Shown in pieces: positions 15,126-25,262 of a DNA stretch of 64,000 nt. Source of the stretch: Lentibacillus populi (GTDB lineage: Bacteria; Bacillota; Bacilli; Bacillales; Amphibacillaceae); assembly GCA_014642895.1 (NCBI GenBank), contig BMJD01000009.1, forward strand, positions 1-64,000, written 5' to 3'. The notes under the pieces were generated by a model. That model was not told the DNA's origin and searched no databases. It saw only the letters and a program-made list of their open reading frames with translations. Positions within the stretch are counted from its first letter, which is position 1, and each line of letters starts with the position of its first letter. The position numbers and the translations under genes were made by a program.

Positions 15126-16265
15126 CTATTTATTCTGCAAAATTTTAATATGCGAAGTACTCTCCTCGTCATCTTCATCCTTTGTCGTGTAGCCATAGGC
15201 GATGGTGCTTCCGTCTAGACTAACCGTTACATTATCAATCTCCTCATTTTCTTCTAGTTTGATTGTATGAATGGTTTTTAGTTCTTCTGTTTCAAAATCG
15301 AAAAGTTTTATGTCATTTTCATCAACGATAATGACATTTCCGTCTGAGAGTGTAAATAATGCATTTCCTTTTCCAATTTCGATCGATTCTTTCGTATCCA
15401 CATCGAGAGCGTGGTATGTAACAATGATATTTTCATCATCGGAATCATTAACGCCGTATGTAATGTATTTCCCATCGGAGGTTAGCATTGTCGTATATCC
15501 GTCCGCTGGCAGCACATTATTTGATGAAAGCAAGGTTTCCGTTTTTTGTGCTTCTATATCATAGGCGAAGATTCCCCCATCTAAAACTGAGGCATAAACC
15601 ATGGATGCATCCGCTGATAAAAAGAAATGGGGGTAGGATTTTAATTCTTCTCCCACTTCAAGTTTAATATCATGAATGAAATTCAAATCAGTAAATTCAT
15701 TGTTGTCTATGTTCCAGATGTAGGTCTCGGCGTCTTCTAAATCCGTATTTGTTACGGTATGTATATAGGTTCTCGGCTCCTGCAAATAGACACCATGGCT
15801 AGGCAATAAGATATCGTCACGGTCATTTTCAGCTACGAATTCTTCTGTTTTGTCTGTAGCAGGATTATATTCTAAAATAGAATGTCTCTTGTTTACTTCT
15901 GCATCCCAATCCGTCTTACCATTAATGATATTACCGGATCCGGACAATATGGAGAATTGGTCAAATTTCTCAATATTAAGTTCTTTCACATCTCCATCTA
16001 CCCAGACGTAACGTCGTTTGTCATCTCCCAGTCCACCATCATTTTCTCCCCATAACAATGTATTTCCATCCTCATCGAGGGAAAAGTTAAGCTTGGAAAC
16101 CGTTCCTTCTAAATCGATTGTCTCCAATTCTTTATAACTTGCTTGATCATCTTTACCAGACTTTTTATCTTTCCCTACTTCTGTGGAGTCACTGTTTTCT
16201 CCACATCCTGCAAGAACTATCAATATAAAGGCTGTAAAAATAAATAAATAATGCACTTTTTTCAT
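15126..16265 (-). CDS. Lipoprotein with beta-propeller-like repeats
   Basis: A 379-residue secreted lipoprotein. The signal peptide ends in the lipobox LAGC with Cys21, followed by a charged linker (KDKKSGKDDQ). The rest is a series of beta-strand repeats in which blocks such as SLDEDGNTLLWGEN, SADASMVYASVLDGG and SLDGSTIAYGYTTK recur, like TolB/WD-type propeller blades. It is probably anchored outside the membrane; function and ligand are unknown. The ATG (16265) has GGAATG upstream on the minus strand. It is transcribed alone. Confidence 0.75.
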   Translation of the reverse strand: MKKVHYLFIFTAFILIVLAGCGENSDSTEVGKDKKSGKDDQASYKELETIDLEGTVSKLNFSLDEDGNTLLWGENDGGLGDDKRRYVWVDGDVKELNIEKFDQFSILSGSGNIINGKTDWDAEVNKRHSILEYNPATDKTEEFVAENDRDDILLPSHGVYLQEPRTYIHTVTNTDLEDAETYIWNIDNNEFTDLNFIHDIKLEVGEELKSYPHFFLSADASMVYASVLDGGIFAYDIEAQKTETLLSSNNVLPADGYTTMLTSDGKYITYGVNDSDDENIIVTYHALDVDTKESIEIGKGNALFTLSDGNVIIVDENDIKLFDFETEELKTIHTIKLEENEEIDNVTVSLDGSTIAYGYTTKDEDDEESTSHIKILQNK

Positions 16266-16731
16266 TTTACTGTCAACATTCCTTTCGCTTTTTTCACACT
16301 ATAGTTAAAACTATCATAACGGGGTGTGAAGGAACATGGGGATAAAGAACCATAAATAACCATGGGGTCTAGAAACACGGGACAATATTCCTGTTCTTGT
16401 GAAGCCATTGTCTCGGATCCGGGGGTCCTGTATATTGTTTATATATTTAAGAGTGGAAGTTTTGGTAAGTTAAAGTAGGTAGACATTACTCCGATCAGGC
16501 GAGTACAGTAAAAATGGGTAAATTATTACATCATCGACGGGATGTCCTTGAAGAAAATCACTGAGCAAGAAGGGCGTTACGATCGATGCGGTGTAGCAAA
16601 AACATGCTTTATTTACAATGTTATCAGATAGAATGTTAAGAAAGTTCCTCCTAGGAGGAACTTTTTCTGTTTGTTTTCATTTTCAAAGATAGATAGTCTT
16701 GAATTATAAAGAATATAGGGGGTATAAAAAA
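16266..16731. other. Intergenic region before the PTS operon
   Basis: This divergent gap should hold promoters for the lipoprotein (leftward) and the PTS operon (rightward). A GGGACAATATTCCTGTTC segment near 16379 and a palindromic terminator at 16641-16672 are the visible structures. No gene is seen. Confidence 0.4.
16641..16672 (+). terminator. Perfect palindromic terminator ahead of the PTS operon
   Basis: AAAGTTCCTCC at 16641 pairs exactly with GGAGGAACTTT ending at 16664, a 24-bp perfect palindrome followed by TTCTGTTTG. It lies 68 bp before the first PTS gene. Since no gene lies to its left on this strand, it may be an attenuator in the PTS leader rather than an ordinary end. Confidence 0.6.
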
Positions 16732-17031
16732 ATGAAAAAAGTATTATTAATTTGTGGAGCTGGGGCTTCAAGTGGTTTTATGGCGGGGTCAATACGAAAG
16801 GCTGCAAAAAAAAGAAAATATGAGATTTCAGTAAAAGCTAGAAGTGAAACAGAATTAGAAGAATATATAAATGAGATTGATATTTTGTTAATTGGGCCAC
16901 ATTTAGCCTATAAAGAAGAAAGCTTAAAAGAACAAACCAAAAATAAAAATATTAAAGTAGCAGTTATCCCACAGGCTATTTATGGAGCGTTAGATGGCAA
17001 TAAAGCACTCGATTTAATTATAGGTGAGTAA
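16732..17031 (+). CDS. celA: PTS lactose/cellobiose-type EIIB
   Basis: A roughly 99-residue cytoplasmic phosphocarrier. EIIB takes phosphate from EIIA on Cys and gives it to the sugar during entry. The phosphorylation loop is LLICGAGASSG with Cys8, as in the lactose/cellobiose class. Length is normal. The ATG at 16732 is chosen because AGGGGG sits nine bases upstream; an in-frame TTG at 16699 has no ribosome site. It opens a five-gene operon: IIB, IIC, IIA, glycosidase, activator. The symbol is by class only. Confidence 0.88.
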   Translation: MKKVLLICGAGASSGFMAGSIRKAAKKRKYEISVKARSETELEEYINEIDILLIGPHLAYKEESLKEQTKNKNIKVAVIPQAIYGALDGNKALDLIIGE

Positions 17032-17045
17032 TTAGGAGGATTGTC

Positions 17046-18284
17046 ATGGATAAAATAATGCAGTTTATGACTGATAAATTTACACCTATCGTAAATAAAA
17101 TTACTAAAAACCCATGGATTTCAGCAGTTCAGGATGCAGTAATGACCATATTGCCTCTGATTTTAGTAGGTTCACTTGTAACTGTTGTATCTTTATTAAA
17201 TAACTTATTTCCTAATTTACCCGATTTCTCTTTAATAAATAGCTTTTCATTTGGACTAATTGGATTATTAGTTGCATTTTTAATACCTTATTATGTTTTG
17301 GAGAGAAAAGGTATTAACAATAGAAAGGTTATTTTCGGAGCTACATCACTTGCACTATACCTTATGCTTCTATCACCTGTTGTAACGGAAGATGGTAATA
17401 TTACTTTTATTTTTGATCGTTTTGGTGCTACAGGGATGTTTCTATCTATTGTTATAGGTTTAGTGGTAGCGGCAGTAATGAATATTGCTTCAAAAAAATC
17501 ATTTTTCTCTGAAGACAGTGTGATGCCAGACTTTGTGAAGACTTGGTTTGACTCCCTTATTCCGATAACTGTACTAATGTTAATTGGATGGTTTATTTCA
17601 GTACCAATGAACATTGACTTTTTTGATGTCATTCTAAAGGTATTTAGTCCATTAACAGATATCGTTCAAACATATCCTGGTTTTGTATTATCTATTTTCA
17701 TACCGGCCTTCTTTTATACATTTGGTATAAGTCCTTGGGCAATAATGCCGGTTATATATCCAGTTTATCTATCGGCAATTGCGGAAAATGCACAACGTGT
17801 TGAACAAGGTCTTGAACCAACTAATATTGCTGTACAGGAGACTGTCTACGCATTTACAAGTATGGGGGGTGTAGGAACAACCCTCGCATTAGCAATTATG
17901 ATGCTTATTGCTAGTAGATCAAACCGGTTAAAAGCAATTGGACGAGCAACAATTGTGCCATCAGTATTTAATATCAATGAACCATTGATGTTTGGAGGTC
18001 CGGTTGTATTTAACCCATTTTTAATGGTTCCAGTATGGATTTCTTCCATTGTTGTTCCATCAATCGTATATTTTATAATGAAATTTGGGTTAGTAGCGAT
18101 ACCTGCTAAAACATTTCTGCTTTGGTATGCTCCTTATCCACTGTCATCTTACTTAGCAACACAAGATTGGATGGCAATCATTTGGGCTATTGTTATATTC
18201 GCAGTAACATTCTTAATTTACTTTCCATTCTTTAAAGCCTATGATTTACAGGAGTTAAAGGAGGAAAAAAGTGAACAAAATTAA
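17046..18284 (+). CDS. celB: PTS lactose/cellobiose-type EIIC permease
   Basis: A 412-residue membrane transporter, the sugar channel of the PTS. It opens with IVNKITKNPWISAVQDAVMT, the typical amphipathic start of the class, and has about ten hydrophobic segments. The diagnostic sugar-site loop AIGRATIVPSVFNINEPLMF (near residues 298-317) and GGPVVFNPFLMVP follow. The spacing of 14 bp from EIIB and 18 bp to EIIA shows one transcript. The likely substrate is a beta-glucoside or di-/oligosaccharide, judged from the GH1 partner; the exact sugar is not readable. Confidence 0.9.
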   Translation: MDKIMQFMTDKFTPIVNKITKNPWISAVQDAVMTILPLILVGSLVTVVSLLNNLFPNLPDFSLINSFSFGLIGLLVAFLIPYYVLERKGINNRKVIFGATSLALYLMLLSPVVTEDGNITFIFDRFGATGMFLSIVIGLVVAAVMNIASKKSFFSEDSVMPDFVKTWFDSLIPITVLMLIGWFISVPMNIDFFDVILKVFSPLTDIVQTYPGFVLSIFIPAFFYTFGISPWAIMPVIYPVYLSAIAENAQRVEQGLEPTNIAVQETVYAFTSMGGVGTTLALAIMMLIASRSNRLKAIGRATIVPSVFNINEPLMFGGPVVFNPFLMVPVWISSIVVPSIVYFIMKFGLVAIPAKTFLLWYAPYPLSSYLATQDWMAIIWAIVIFAVTFLIYFPFFKAYDLQELKEEKSEQN

Positions 18285-18302
18285 TTAGAAAGAGGTTTAG
18301 TT

Positions 18303-20098
<1,796 letters not shown>

Positions 20099-20105
20099 TG
20101 TGATT

Positions 20106-20140
20106 AAGAAGCTATCTGAATTCCGGATGGCTTCTTCTTG
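20106..20140 (+). terminator. Hairpin after the glycosidase
   Basis: AAGAAGC (20106-20112) pairs with GCTTCTT (20130-20136), extended by TATC/GGAT pairing. The T run behind it is weak and a ribosome site for the activator follows at about 20159, so it may only partly separate the activator from the PTS genes. Confidence 0.5.
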
Positions 20141-20173
20141 CAAATTTTTGTAAAATCGGAGGTGAAGTAAAAA

Positions 20174-22105
20174 GTGAAAGAGAAGACATCAGAAAGACTA
20201 ATAAACTATTTGTTACATCAAAGTAATTGGCAAACAGCTTCAGTTATTGCTCAAAACCTACAAGTTACGGATCGAACGATAAGAAAATGCGTGGCAGAAT
20301 GGAATAATAAATTAGATTCTAACGTAATAATTTCAAGTAAACATGGTTATAAGCTTAATATTATTGCCTATCAAAAGGCTCTAGAAGGTAAGAATAAAAA
20401 TAATTATCTCCCTGCAACTAAAAAAGATCGTGTGAATTATATTATTAACAAACTAATAAAGATGAAGATAAAATTGAATGTATATGATTTGAGTGAAGAA
20501 CTATTTGTATCTGAAGAAACAATAAGAAATGATATTAAGGAAATTCGAAAGTTTTTAAATAAGTTTGATTTAAAGGTTTCTGTAAAAGGTGATAATTTCA
20601 CTATTGAGGGCGAAGAACCAGATAAGCGGAAGGCAATGCGCTTTCTAGTATTTGAAGAGTCCAAAAATCCTGTTAACCTAAGAAGGAGTATACAAGCGAT
20701 ACTAAAGGAAATTGATATTAATGATTTACAAAAGATAATTACAGATACGTTGTTGAAACACAACTTTATTATTAATAACTATGTAATGGAGAATATTTTA
20801 CTTCATTTTGCGGTTACTATTCAAAGGATTTATGAAAATAATATTATTCAAGACAATCCTCGTAATCAATCGGTTGAGAAAACCAGTGAATATGAAATCA
20901 CTAAAGAAATTACAGGGATAATTGAGAAGGATTATGGGATAAACTTTAGTAATGATGAAATCTATAATCTAACACTTCCCATAATCGGAAAAACAACGCT
21001 TTCCAATTATAATACTTTAACCCTTGAAGAGCTTAAAGATTATGTTGGCGAGCCAGTTATAACAATGGTAAAGTCAATTTTAGAACAAGTAGAAAAAACT
21101 TACTTTATTGAAATGTACGATAAGGAATTTGTTATTAAACTCATTATACACATCCATAATCTAATCAATCGTGCAAACTTTAGTGACTTATCAAGGAATC
21201 CTCTTGGAGAGGAAATAAAAACATCTTATCCTCTAATTTATGATATTTCAGTATTTATTTCGAGTATGATAGCTGAAAAAGCTGGAATAAAGATTAATGA
21301 TGATGAAATTTCATATATTGCACTTCATATTGGTTCATATATTGATTCAAAGAGTAGTAATAATAGAATAAAATGTGTAGTGATTTGTCCGCAGTATTAT
21401 GATATTCATAAGGATATTTTGAATAAATTGGAAGAAAACTTTAATGATTCTCTGTCTATAACAATGTTAGTTACAGAGTTAAATCAACATATAGAGCAGA
21501 TTCAGGCCGACTTGATTATTTCAACAACAATGATTACTAGTGAAAAAACAAATCATATCATAGTCGTACATCCATTTATAACAGATCAGGATATTAAGAA
21601 TATTAGAGAAAAAATTGGCTTAATAAAAAGAGAGCAAAAAATGGAAAATATGTCTCGATATTTAAAGAAATTTTTCCGTCCAGAATTATTCTTTCGTAAT
21701 ATTTCTGTAGATGATAAATATGAAATTATTGATTTCTTATCAGATAATTTAGTGGAAAAAGGTTATACGAATAAGTCTTTTACTTTAGAAGTAAAGGAAC
21801 GTGAGCATATGTCCTCAACGGTTTTTAATCATGGTGTTGCAATGCCGCATTCTATGAAAAGAAACGCTATAAGAACAGGTATTTCAATACTAATCCAAGA
21901 AGAACCTGTGCAGTGGGATGAAAAATATGTTTCTATCATTGTGCTTATTGCTGTGAATAAAGAAGACAGTCATATTTTTGGAGACATTCTTGAAAACTTT
22001 ATCAACATTCTTTCAGAAGAAAAGAATATTGGAATTTTAAGTCAATCTAAAGATTATGATGATTTTAGTGAGAATTTGTTGTTGTTGATGGAGAGTCAAG
22101 ATTAA
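20174..22105 (+). CDS. PRD-containing transcriptional activator (LicR/MtlR-like)
   Basis: A 643-residue PTS-controlled regulator. The domains in order are: helix-turn-helix (about 5-60, VIAQNLQVTDRTIRKCVAEW), second HTH/Mga-like (about 85-145, SEELFVSEETIRNDIKEI), PRD1 (about 190-285, His in NILLHFAVTIQRI), PRD2 (about 300-395, His in LIIHIHNLINR and YIALHIGSY), EIIB-like domain with Cys405 (VVICPQYY), and EIIA-like domain with His559 (GVAMPHSMKR). The DNA-binding head makes it an activator of the LicR/MtlR type rather than an RNA-binding antiterminator. Phosphorylation of the PRD and PTS-like sites would tie it to sugar supply. GTG start behind CGGAGG. Being last in the PTS operon, it probably activates that operon. 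Confidence 0.88.
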   Translation: MKEKTSERLINYLLHQSNWQTASVIAQNLQVTDRTIRKCVAEWNNKLDSNVIISSKHGYKLNIIAYQKALEGKNKNNYLPATKKDRVNYIINKLIKMKIKLNVYDLSEELFVSEETIRNDIKEIRKFLNKFDLKVSVKGDNFTIEGEEPDKRKAMRFLVFEESKNPVNLRRSIQAILKEIDINDLQKIITDTLLKHNFIINNYVMENILLHFAVTIQRIYENNIIQDNPRNQSVEKTSEYEITKEITGIIEKDYGINFSNDEIYNLTLPIIGKTTLSNYNTLTLEELKDYVGEPVITMVKSILEQVEKTYFIEMYDKEFVIKLIIHIHNLINRANFSDLSRNPLGEEIKTSYPLIYDISVFISSMIAEKAGIKINDDEISYIALHIGSYIDSKSSNNRIKCVVICPQYYDIHKDILNKLEENFNDSLSITMLVTELNQHIEQIQADLIISTTMITSEKTNHIIVVHPFITDQDIKNIREKIGLIKREQKMENMSRYLKKFFRPELFFRNISVDDKYEIIDFLSDNLVEKGYTNKSFTLEVKEREHMSSTVFNHGVAMPHSMKRNAIRTGISILIQEEPVQWDEKYVSIIVLIAVNKEDSHIFGDILENFINILSEEKNIGILSQSKDYDDFSENLLLLMESQD

Positions 22106-22522
22106 GGATCAAGAAAGATCGAGGAAGTTCGGGAGGTTTCGCATTGTAGATGAGGCGTGAGGAAAATCCCCTTTCCAATTGTAGATTTTCAACACGCTCT
22201 TTGTAGTAGAGATTGCGCCGTATATTCCATACTTTAAGTATAAGGGTAGGAACCCGGCTCGCCTAGTCGAATTCCCACTTTTCCATATTTCACTTTATTT
22301 ATAGGATGGTACGCGCTTTTATTTCACTATGTGCCTGCTTTGTTCGATTGGTAATCCGTCCAATAACCAGCGTAACTGCCGTGGGTTAATAGCATAGGGT
22401 AAACAGGGGCATTAATTCCTCTTCCTAAACATTTGCCTACAATAATTTTGAAATTTATTATCGAATGTTATTGACCTTTAAAAGATTCTGATATATCATA
22501 TATCATGTAAAGGAAGGAAACC
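22106..22522 (+). other. Intergenic region with promoter and operator
   Basis: No gene is seen from 22106 to 22470, and no clear terminator for the upstream activator is visible. The right end carries the promoter and palindromic site described at 22471-22505. Confidence 0.4.
22471..22505 (+). promoter_or_regulatory. Promoter with GntR-type operator
   Basis: TTGACC (22471-22476) and TATCAT (22494-22499) are separated by 17 bases. The palindrome TGATATATCA (22489-22498) overlaps the -10 box, and the 17-bp block TGATATATCATATATCA (22489-22505) recurs with one change at 24211-24227. The FCD-GntR protein encoded at 23526-24197 is the obvious candidate to bind. Confidence 0.6.
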
Positions 22523-23508
22523 ATGAAGCCAGAGATTATATTGTATAACCTGATACCAAATGAGCTTTTGGAACAATTAAAAGAACATTTTATCGTGCGT
22601 TATCACAAATTGGATACAAAAATGAATGCTAGTTTTTATGAAGACTTGATTAAGGCTAAAGGTATTATTGGATCGAAAATGAAGATAAACCGTACGTTAT
22701 TAAAAAAGGCTCCCAATTTAAAAGTAGTAGTGAATATATCTGTGGGCTATGACAATTTGGATTTAACAGAACTGACCAATAGGGGAATTATGGCAACAAA
22801 TACGCCCGATGTTCTTACCGATACAGTTGCAGATGCAATATTCGGATTGTTATTATCCACTTCCAGAAGAATTCCTGAATTAAATGATTACGTGAAGTCA
22901 GGTAAATGGAACGAGAATATTGGCGAGGAATTGTTTGGAATCGATGTTCATCATAAAACATTAGGTATTATTGGTATGGGACGAATTGGTACCGCCATTG
23001 CCGAAAGGGCACGTCATGGTTTTAAAATGAACATTCTATATCATAATCGTTCCAACAATCAAAAAGCAGAAAAGGAATTAAATGCTACACATGTTAATTT
23101 TGAACAATTATTAAGGACTCAGATTTTATTTGCCTGTTGGTTCCGTTACGTCCCGAAACGGTTCATTTGATTGGGGAAAGCGAATTTAAATTAATGAAGA
23201 ATTCAGCTATATTTATTAACGGGTCACGTGGTGAATTAGTCGATGAAAGGGAATTAATCAAAGCCTTAAACAATAACGAGATATTGGCAGCCGGTTTGGA
23301 TACTTATTGTGAAGAACCAGTAAATAAAGATAATCCATTGTTGCAGATGAACAATGTAGTAACATTGCCACACATAGGTTCTGCAACGTATGAAACAAGA
23401 TATGAAATGGCAAAACTTGCCGTGGAAAATTTAATCAAAGGAATTAGTGGAGAAGTACCACCTTCGCTTATAAACCAAGAGGTACTCATAAAATCAGGGG
23501 CGAAATAG
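22523..23508 (+). pseudogene. D-2-hydroxyacid dehydrogenase, frameshifted
   Basis: NAD-dependent 2-hydroxyacid dehydrogenases reduce 2-keto acids such as glyoxylate or hydroxypyruvate. The first frame supplies the substrate half and the NAD-binding motif LGIIGMGRIGTAIA; the second supplies LLVPLRPETVHLIGESEF, the Arg in NGSRGELVDE, the Glu in EEPVNKDNP and the His in LPHIGSAT. The break lies near 23113: one missing base (probably an A in TTATTAAGGACTC) would restore LLKDSDFICLLVPLRPE. The joined protein would be about 328 residues, normal for the family. Two separate proteins would both be inactive. The ATG follows AAGGAAGG. The gene opens the GntR-controlled cluster. Confidence 0.85.
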
Positions 23509-23525
23509 AAAAGGAGAATTACATC

Positions 23526-24197
23526 ATGGAAAGTGAAATTAACAAAAGAATTAGTCAACAATCACGTTCGGTCCGAGATTTAATATATGAGGGACTAAAA
23601 GAGGCTATATTGAACGGTACATATGAACCCGGATTTCATTTAAGAGAGAGAGAGTTGTCAAAACAATTTCAAGTAAGCACAACACCGATTAAAGAAGCTT
23701 TAAGACAGCTTGGCAAGGAGGGATTGGTGGTTACACAGCCAAGGAAGGGGACTTTTGTCTCTAAAAGTGTAATGAGTTCAGTTGAGGAAATTACATGGGC
23801 AAGAGCTGCTCTGGAGGGTGTTGCTGCCCGTTTAGCGGCAATTAAGCGAACAGATGAAGACTTGAAAAAGTTGGATTCAATTATTAAAAGAATGGAACAA
23901 TTTACAGGAGAGAATAATACGCAAAAACTACGTGATTACAATAGCGAATTTCATCACTTGATTTGCCAAATTGCCAAAAATGATTATATCGCAAATCAAG
24001 TGGAAGCGGTACGTTCGTATGATCAATTTGTCAGAAAAAAAGCTTTATCAGATGTCAGTGAACACGATCGAGCCTTCAAAGATCATTATTTAATTTACGC
24101 AAAAATAAAGGAGCAAGATCCGGATGGTGCTGAAGAAGTAATCCGAAACCATATTAATCGTTCGTTAAAAATTGCTCTTAACAAAAAAGAAAATTAA
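23526..24197 (+). CDS. GntR family regulator, FCD subfamily
   Basis: A 223-residue regulator. The winged helix covers about residues 15-80 (VRDLIYEGLKEAILNGTYEP, LSKQFQVSTTPIKEALRQLG, QPRKGTFVSK). The FCD helical domain follows with its metal and ligand residues, Asp and His in YNSEFHHLICQIA and the late His in IRNHINRSLK. FCD regulators usually sense a small carboxylic acid. It lies between the broken dehydrogenase and the aldolase-type gene, and two near-identical palindromes stand in front of both parts (22489-22505, 24211-24227). Autoregulation and control of the downstream genes is inferred. Confidence 0.9.
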   Translation: MESEINKRISQQSRSVRDLIYEGLKEAILNGTYEPGFHLRERELSKQFQVSTTPIKEALRQLGKEGLVVTQPRKGTFVSKSVMSSVEEITWARAALEGVAARLAAIKRTDEDLKKLDSIIKRMEQFTGENNTQKLRDYNSEFHHLICQIAKNDYIANQVEAVRSYDQFVRKKALSDVSEHDRAFKDHYLIYAKIKEQDPDGAEEVIRNHINRSLKIALNKKEN

Positions 24198-24210
24198 TTT
24201 TTATATACTA

Positions 24211-24227
24211 TGATATATCAGATATCA
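24211..24227 (+). promoter_or_regulatory. Second copy of the GntR-type operator
   Basis: TGATATATCAGATATCA matches the 22489-22505 block in 16 of 17 positions. It lies just upstream of a ribosome site and the downstream catabolic genes. A TATACT box at 24204-24209 may be the -10 of the local promoter, with no good -35. Confidence 0.6.
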
Positions 24228-24248
24228 GTTGTAAGGAGGTGAACATTA

Positions 24249-24290
24249 ATGAGTGAAATAATTAATGATAAGGGCTGGTTGTTACTTTAA
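24249..24290 (+). CDS. Possible 13-codon leader peptide
   Basis: An ATG behind a strong site (TAAGGAGGTG) opens MSEIINDKGWLLL and stops at 24288-24290, 39 bp before the lyase gene. It is too short for a protein. The ribosome site is better than that of the next gene, so it may be a translated leader or the scar of a deleted gene. No attenuator hairpin was found after it. Confidence 0.3.
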   Translation: MSEIINDKGWLLL

Positions 24291-24329
24291 CAGTACAAGT
24301 AAAAATATAGTTAAAAGTGAGGGTTAGTT

Positions 24330-25250
24330 ATGGATTATGCAAGTTTCAGTGAGAAATTGGCCGCAGTTTCGGCGATTAATATAGTTCCATTTCATTGTGA
24401 AACAAAAGATATTAATTGGGAAGGATTAGAAGAAAATATTAACTTTTTAATTAAGCACGGGCTTAAGGTAATTGTATCGAATGGCAACACAGGCGAGTTT
24501 TATGGATTGCCCCTTGCGGAAGCTAAAGAAGTAACAAAAAAAGTAGTGGAAATTGTAGATGGTAGGGCTACAGTGATAGCGGGGATTGGATATTCAGTGG
24601 GTACTGCAATTGAATTGGGGAAGGCTGCACAAAGGGATGGTGCTGACGGTGTAATGATTCATCAGCCAATTCATCCATACATTACAGAAGATGGAGCTGT
24701 CGATTATTTTAAAAATATTATTAATGAATTAGATATACCATCTGTCATTTATTTTAAAAATCCAAACTTAAGTGATGATGTGATTCATAGATTAGCCCCT
24801 TTAGAAAAATTTGCAGGTGTCAAATATGCTATAAATGATTTGCAAAGACTAACAAAAGCTATTCGACAGACCCCGAAAAGCAGTAACATTGCCTGGATTT
24901 GTGGAACAGCTGAAAAGTGGGCCCCCTTCTTTCATCATTCTGGAACAGTGGGATTTACTTCCGGACTGGTTAACGTGAATCCCGAAAAATCATTGGTCTT
25001 GTTTGATGCATTACAGGAAGGGGACCAACAGCTAGTATGGGATATTTGGGAAGAAATCCTGCCATTCGAAAACCTTCGTGCAAAATATAACGATGGAAAC
25101 AATGTTGTTGTTATTAAAGAGGCCATGGAACAGTTAGGTTTGACAGCGGGAATAACTCGAGAACCAGTAGGGCCTTTACATGAGAACGATAAAAAGGAAC
25201 TGTTCACTATCTTGAATAAATGGTCTAAAATCAGCAAAACGCAAGCCTAG
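24330..25250 (+). CDS. Dihydrodipicolinate synthase / N-acetylneuraminate lyase family protein
   Basis: A 306-residue class I aldolase-type barrel. The family signatures are SNGNTGEFYGLPLAEAKEVT (the GTTGE-type loop) and the Schiff-base lysine in FAGVKYAIND, Lys165. Family members cleave or dehydrate keto sugar acids through a lysine-pyruvate imine. Together with the neighbouring enolase-superfamily enzyme and 2-hydroxyacid dehydrogenases, it suggests breakdown of a sugar acid or hydroxyacid; the exact substrate is not readable. ATG behind GTGAGGG. It is 12 bp upstream of the next gene. Confidence 0.85.
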   Translation: MDYASFSEKLAAVSAINIVPFHCETKDINWEGLEENINFLIKHGLKVIVSNGNTGEFYGLPLAEAKEVTKKVVEIVDGRATVIAGIGYSVGTAIELGKAAQRDGADGVMIHQPIHPYITEDGAVDYFKNIINELDIPSVIYFKNPNLSDDVIHRLAPLEKFAGVKYAINDLQRLTKAIRQTPKSSNIAWICGTAEKWAPFFHHSGTVGFTSGLVNVNPEKSLVLFDALQEGDQQLVWDIWEEILPFENLRAKYNDGNNVVVIKEAMEQLGLTAGITREPVGPLHENDKKELFTILNKWSKISKTQA

Positions 25251-25262
25251 GGAGTGGTGTAA

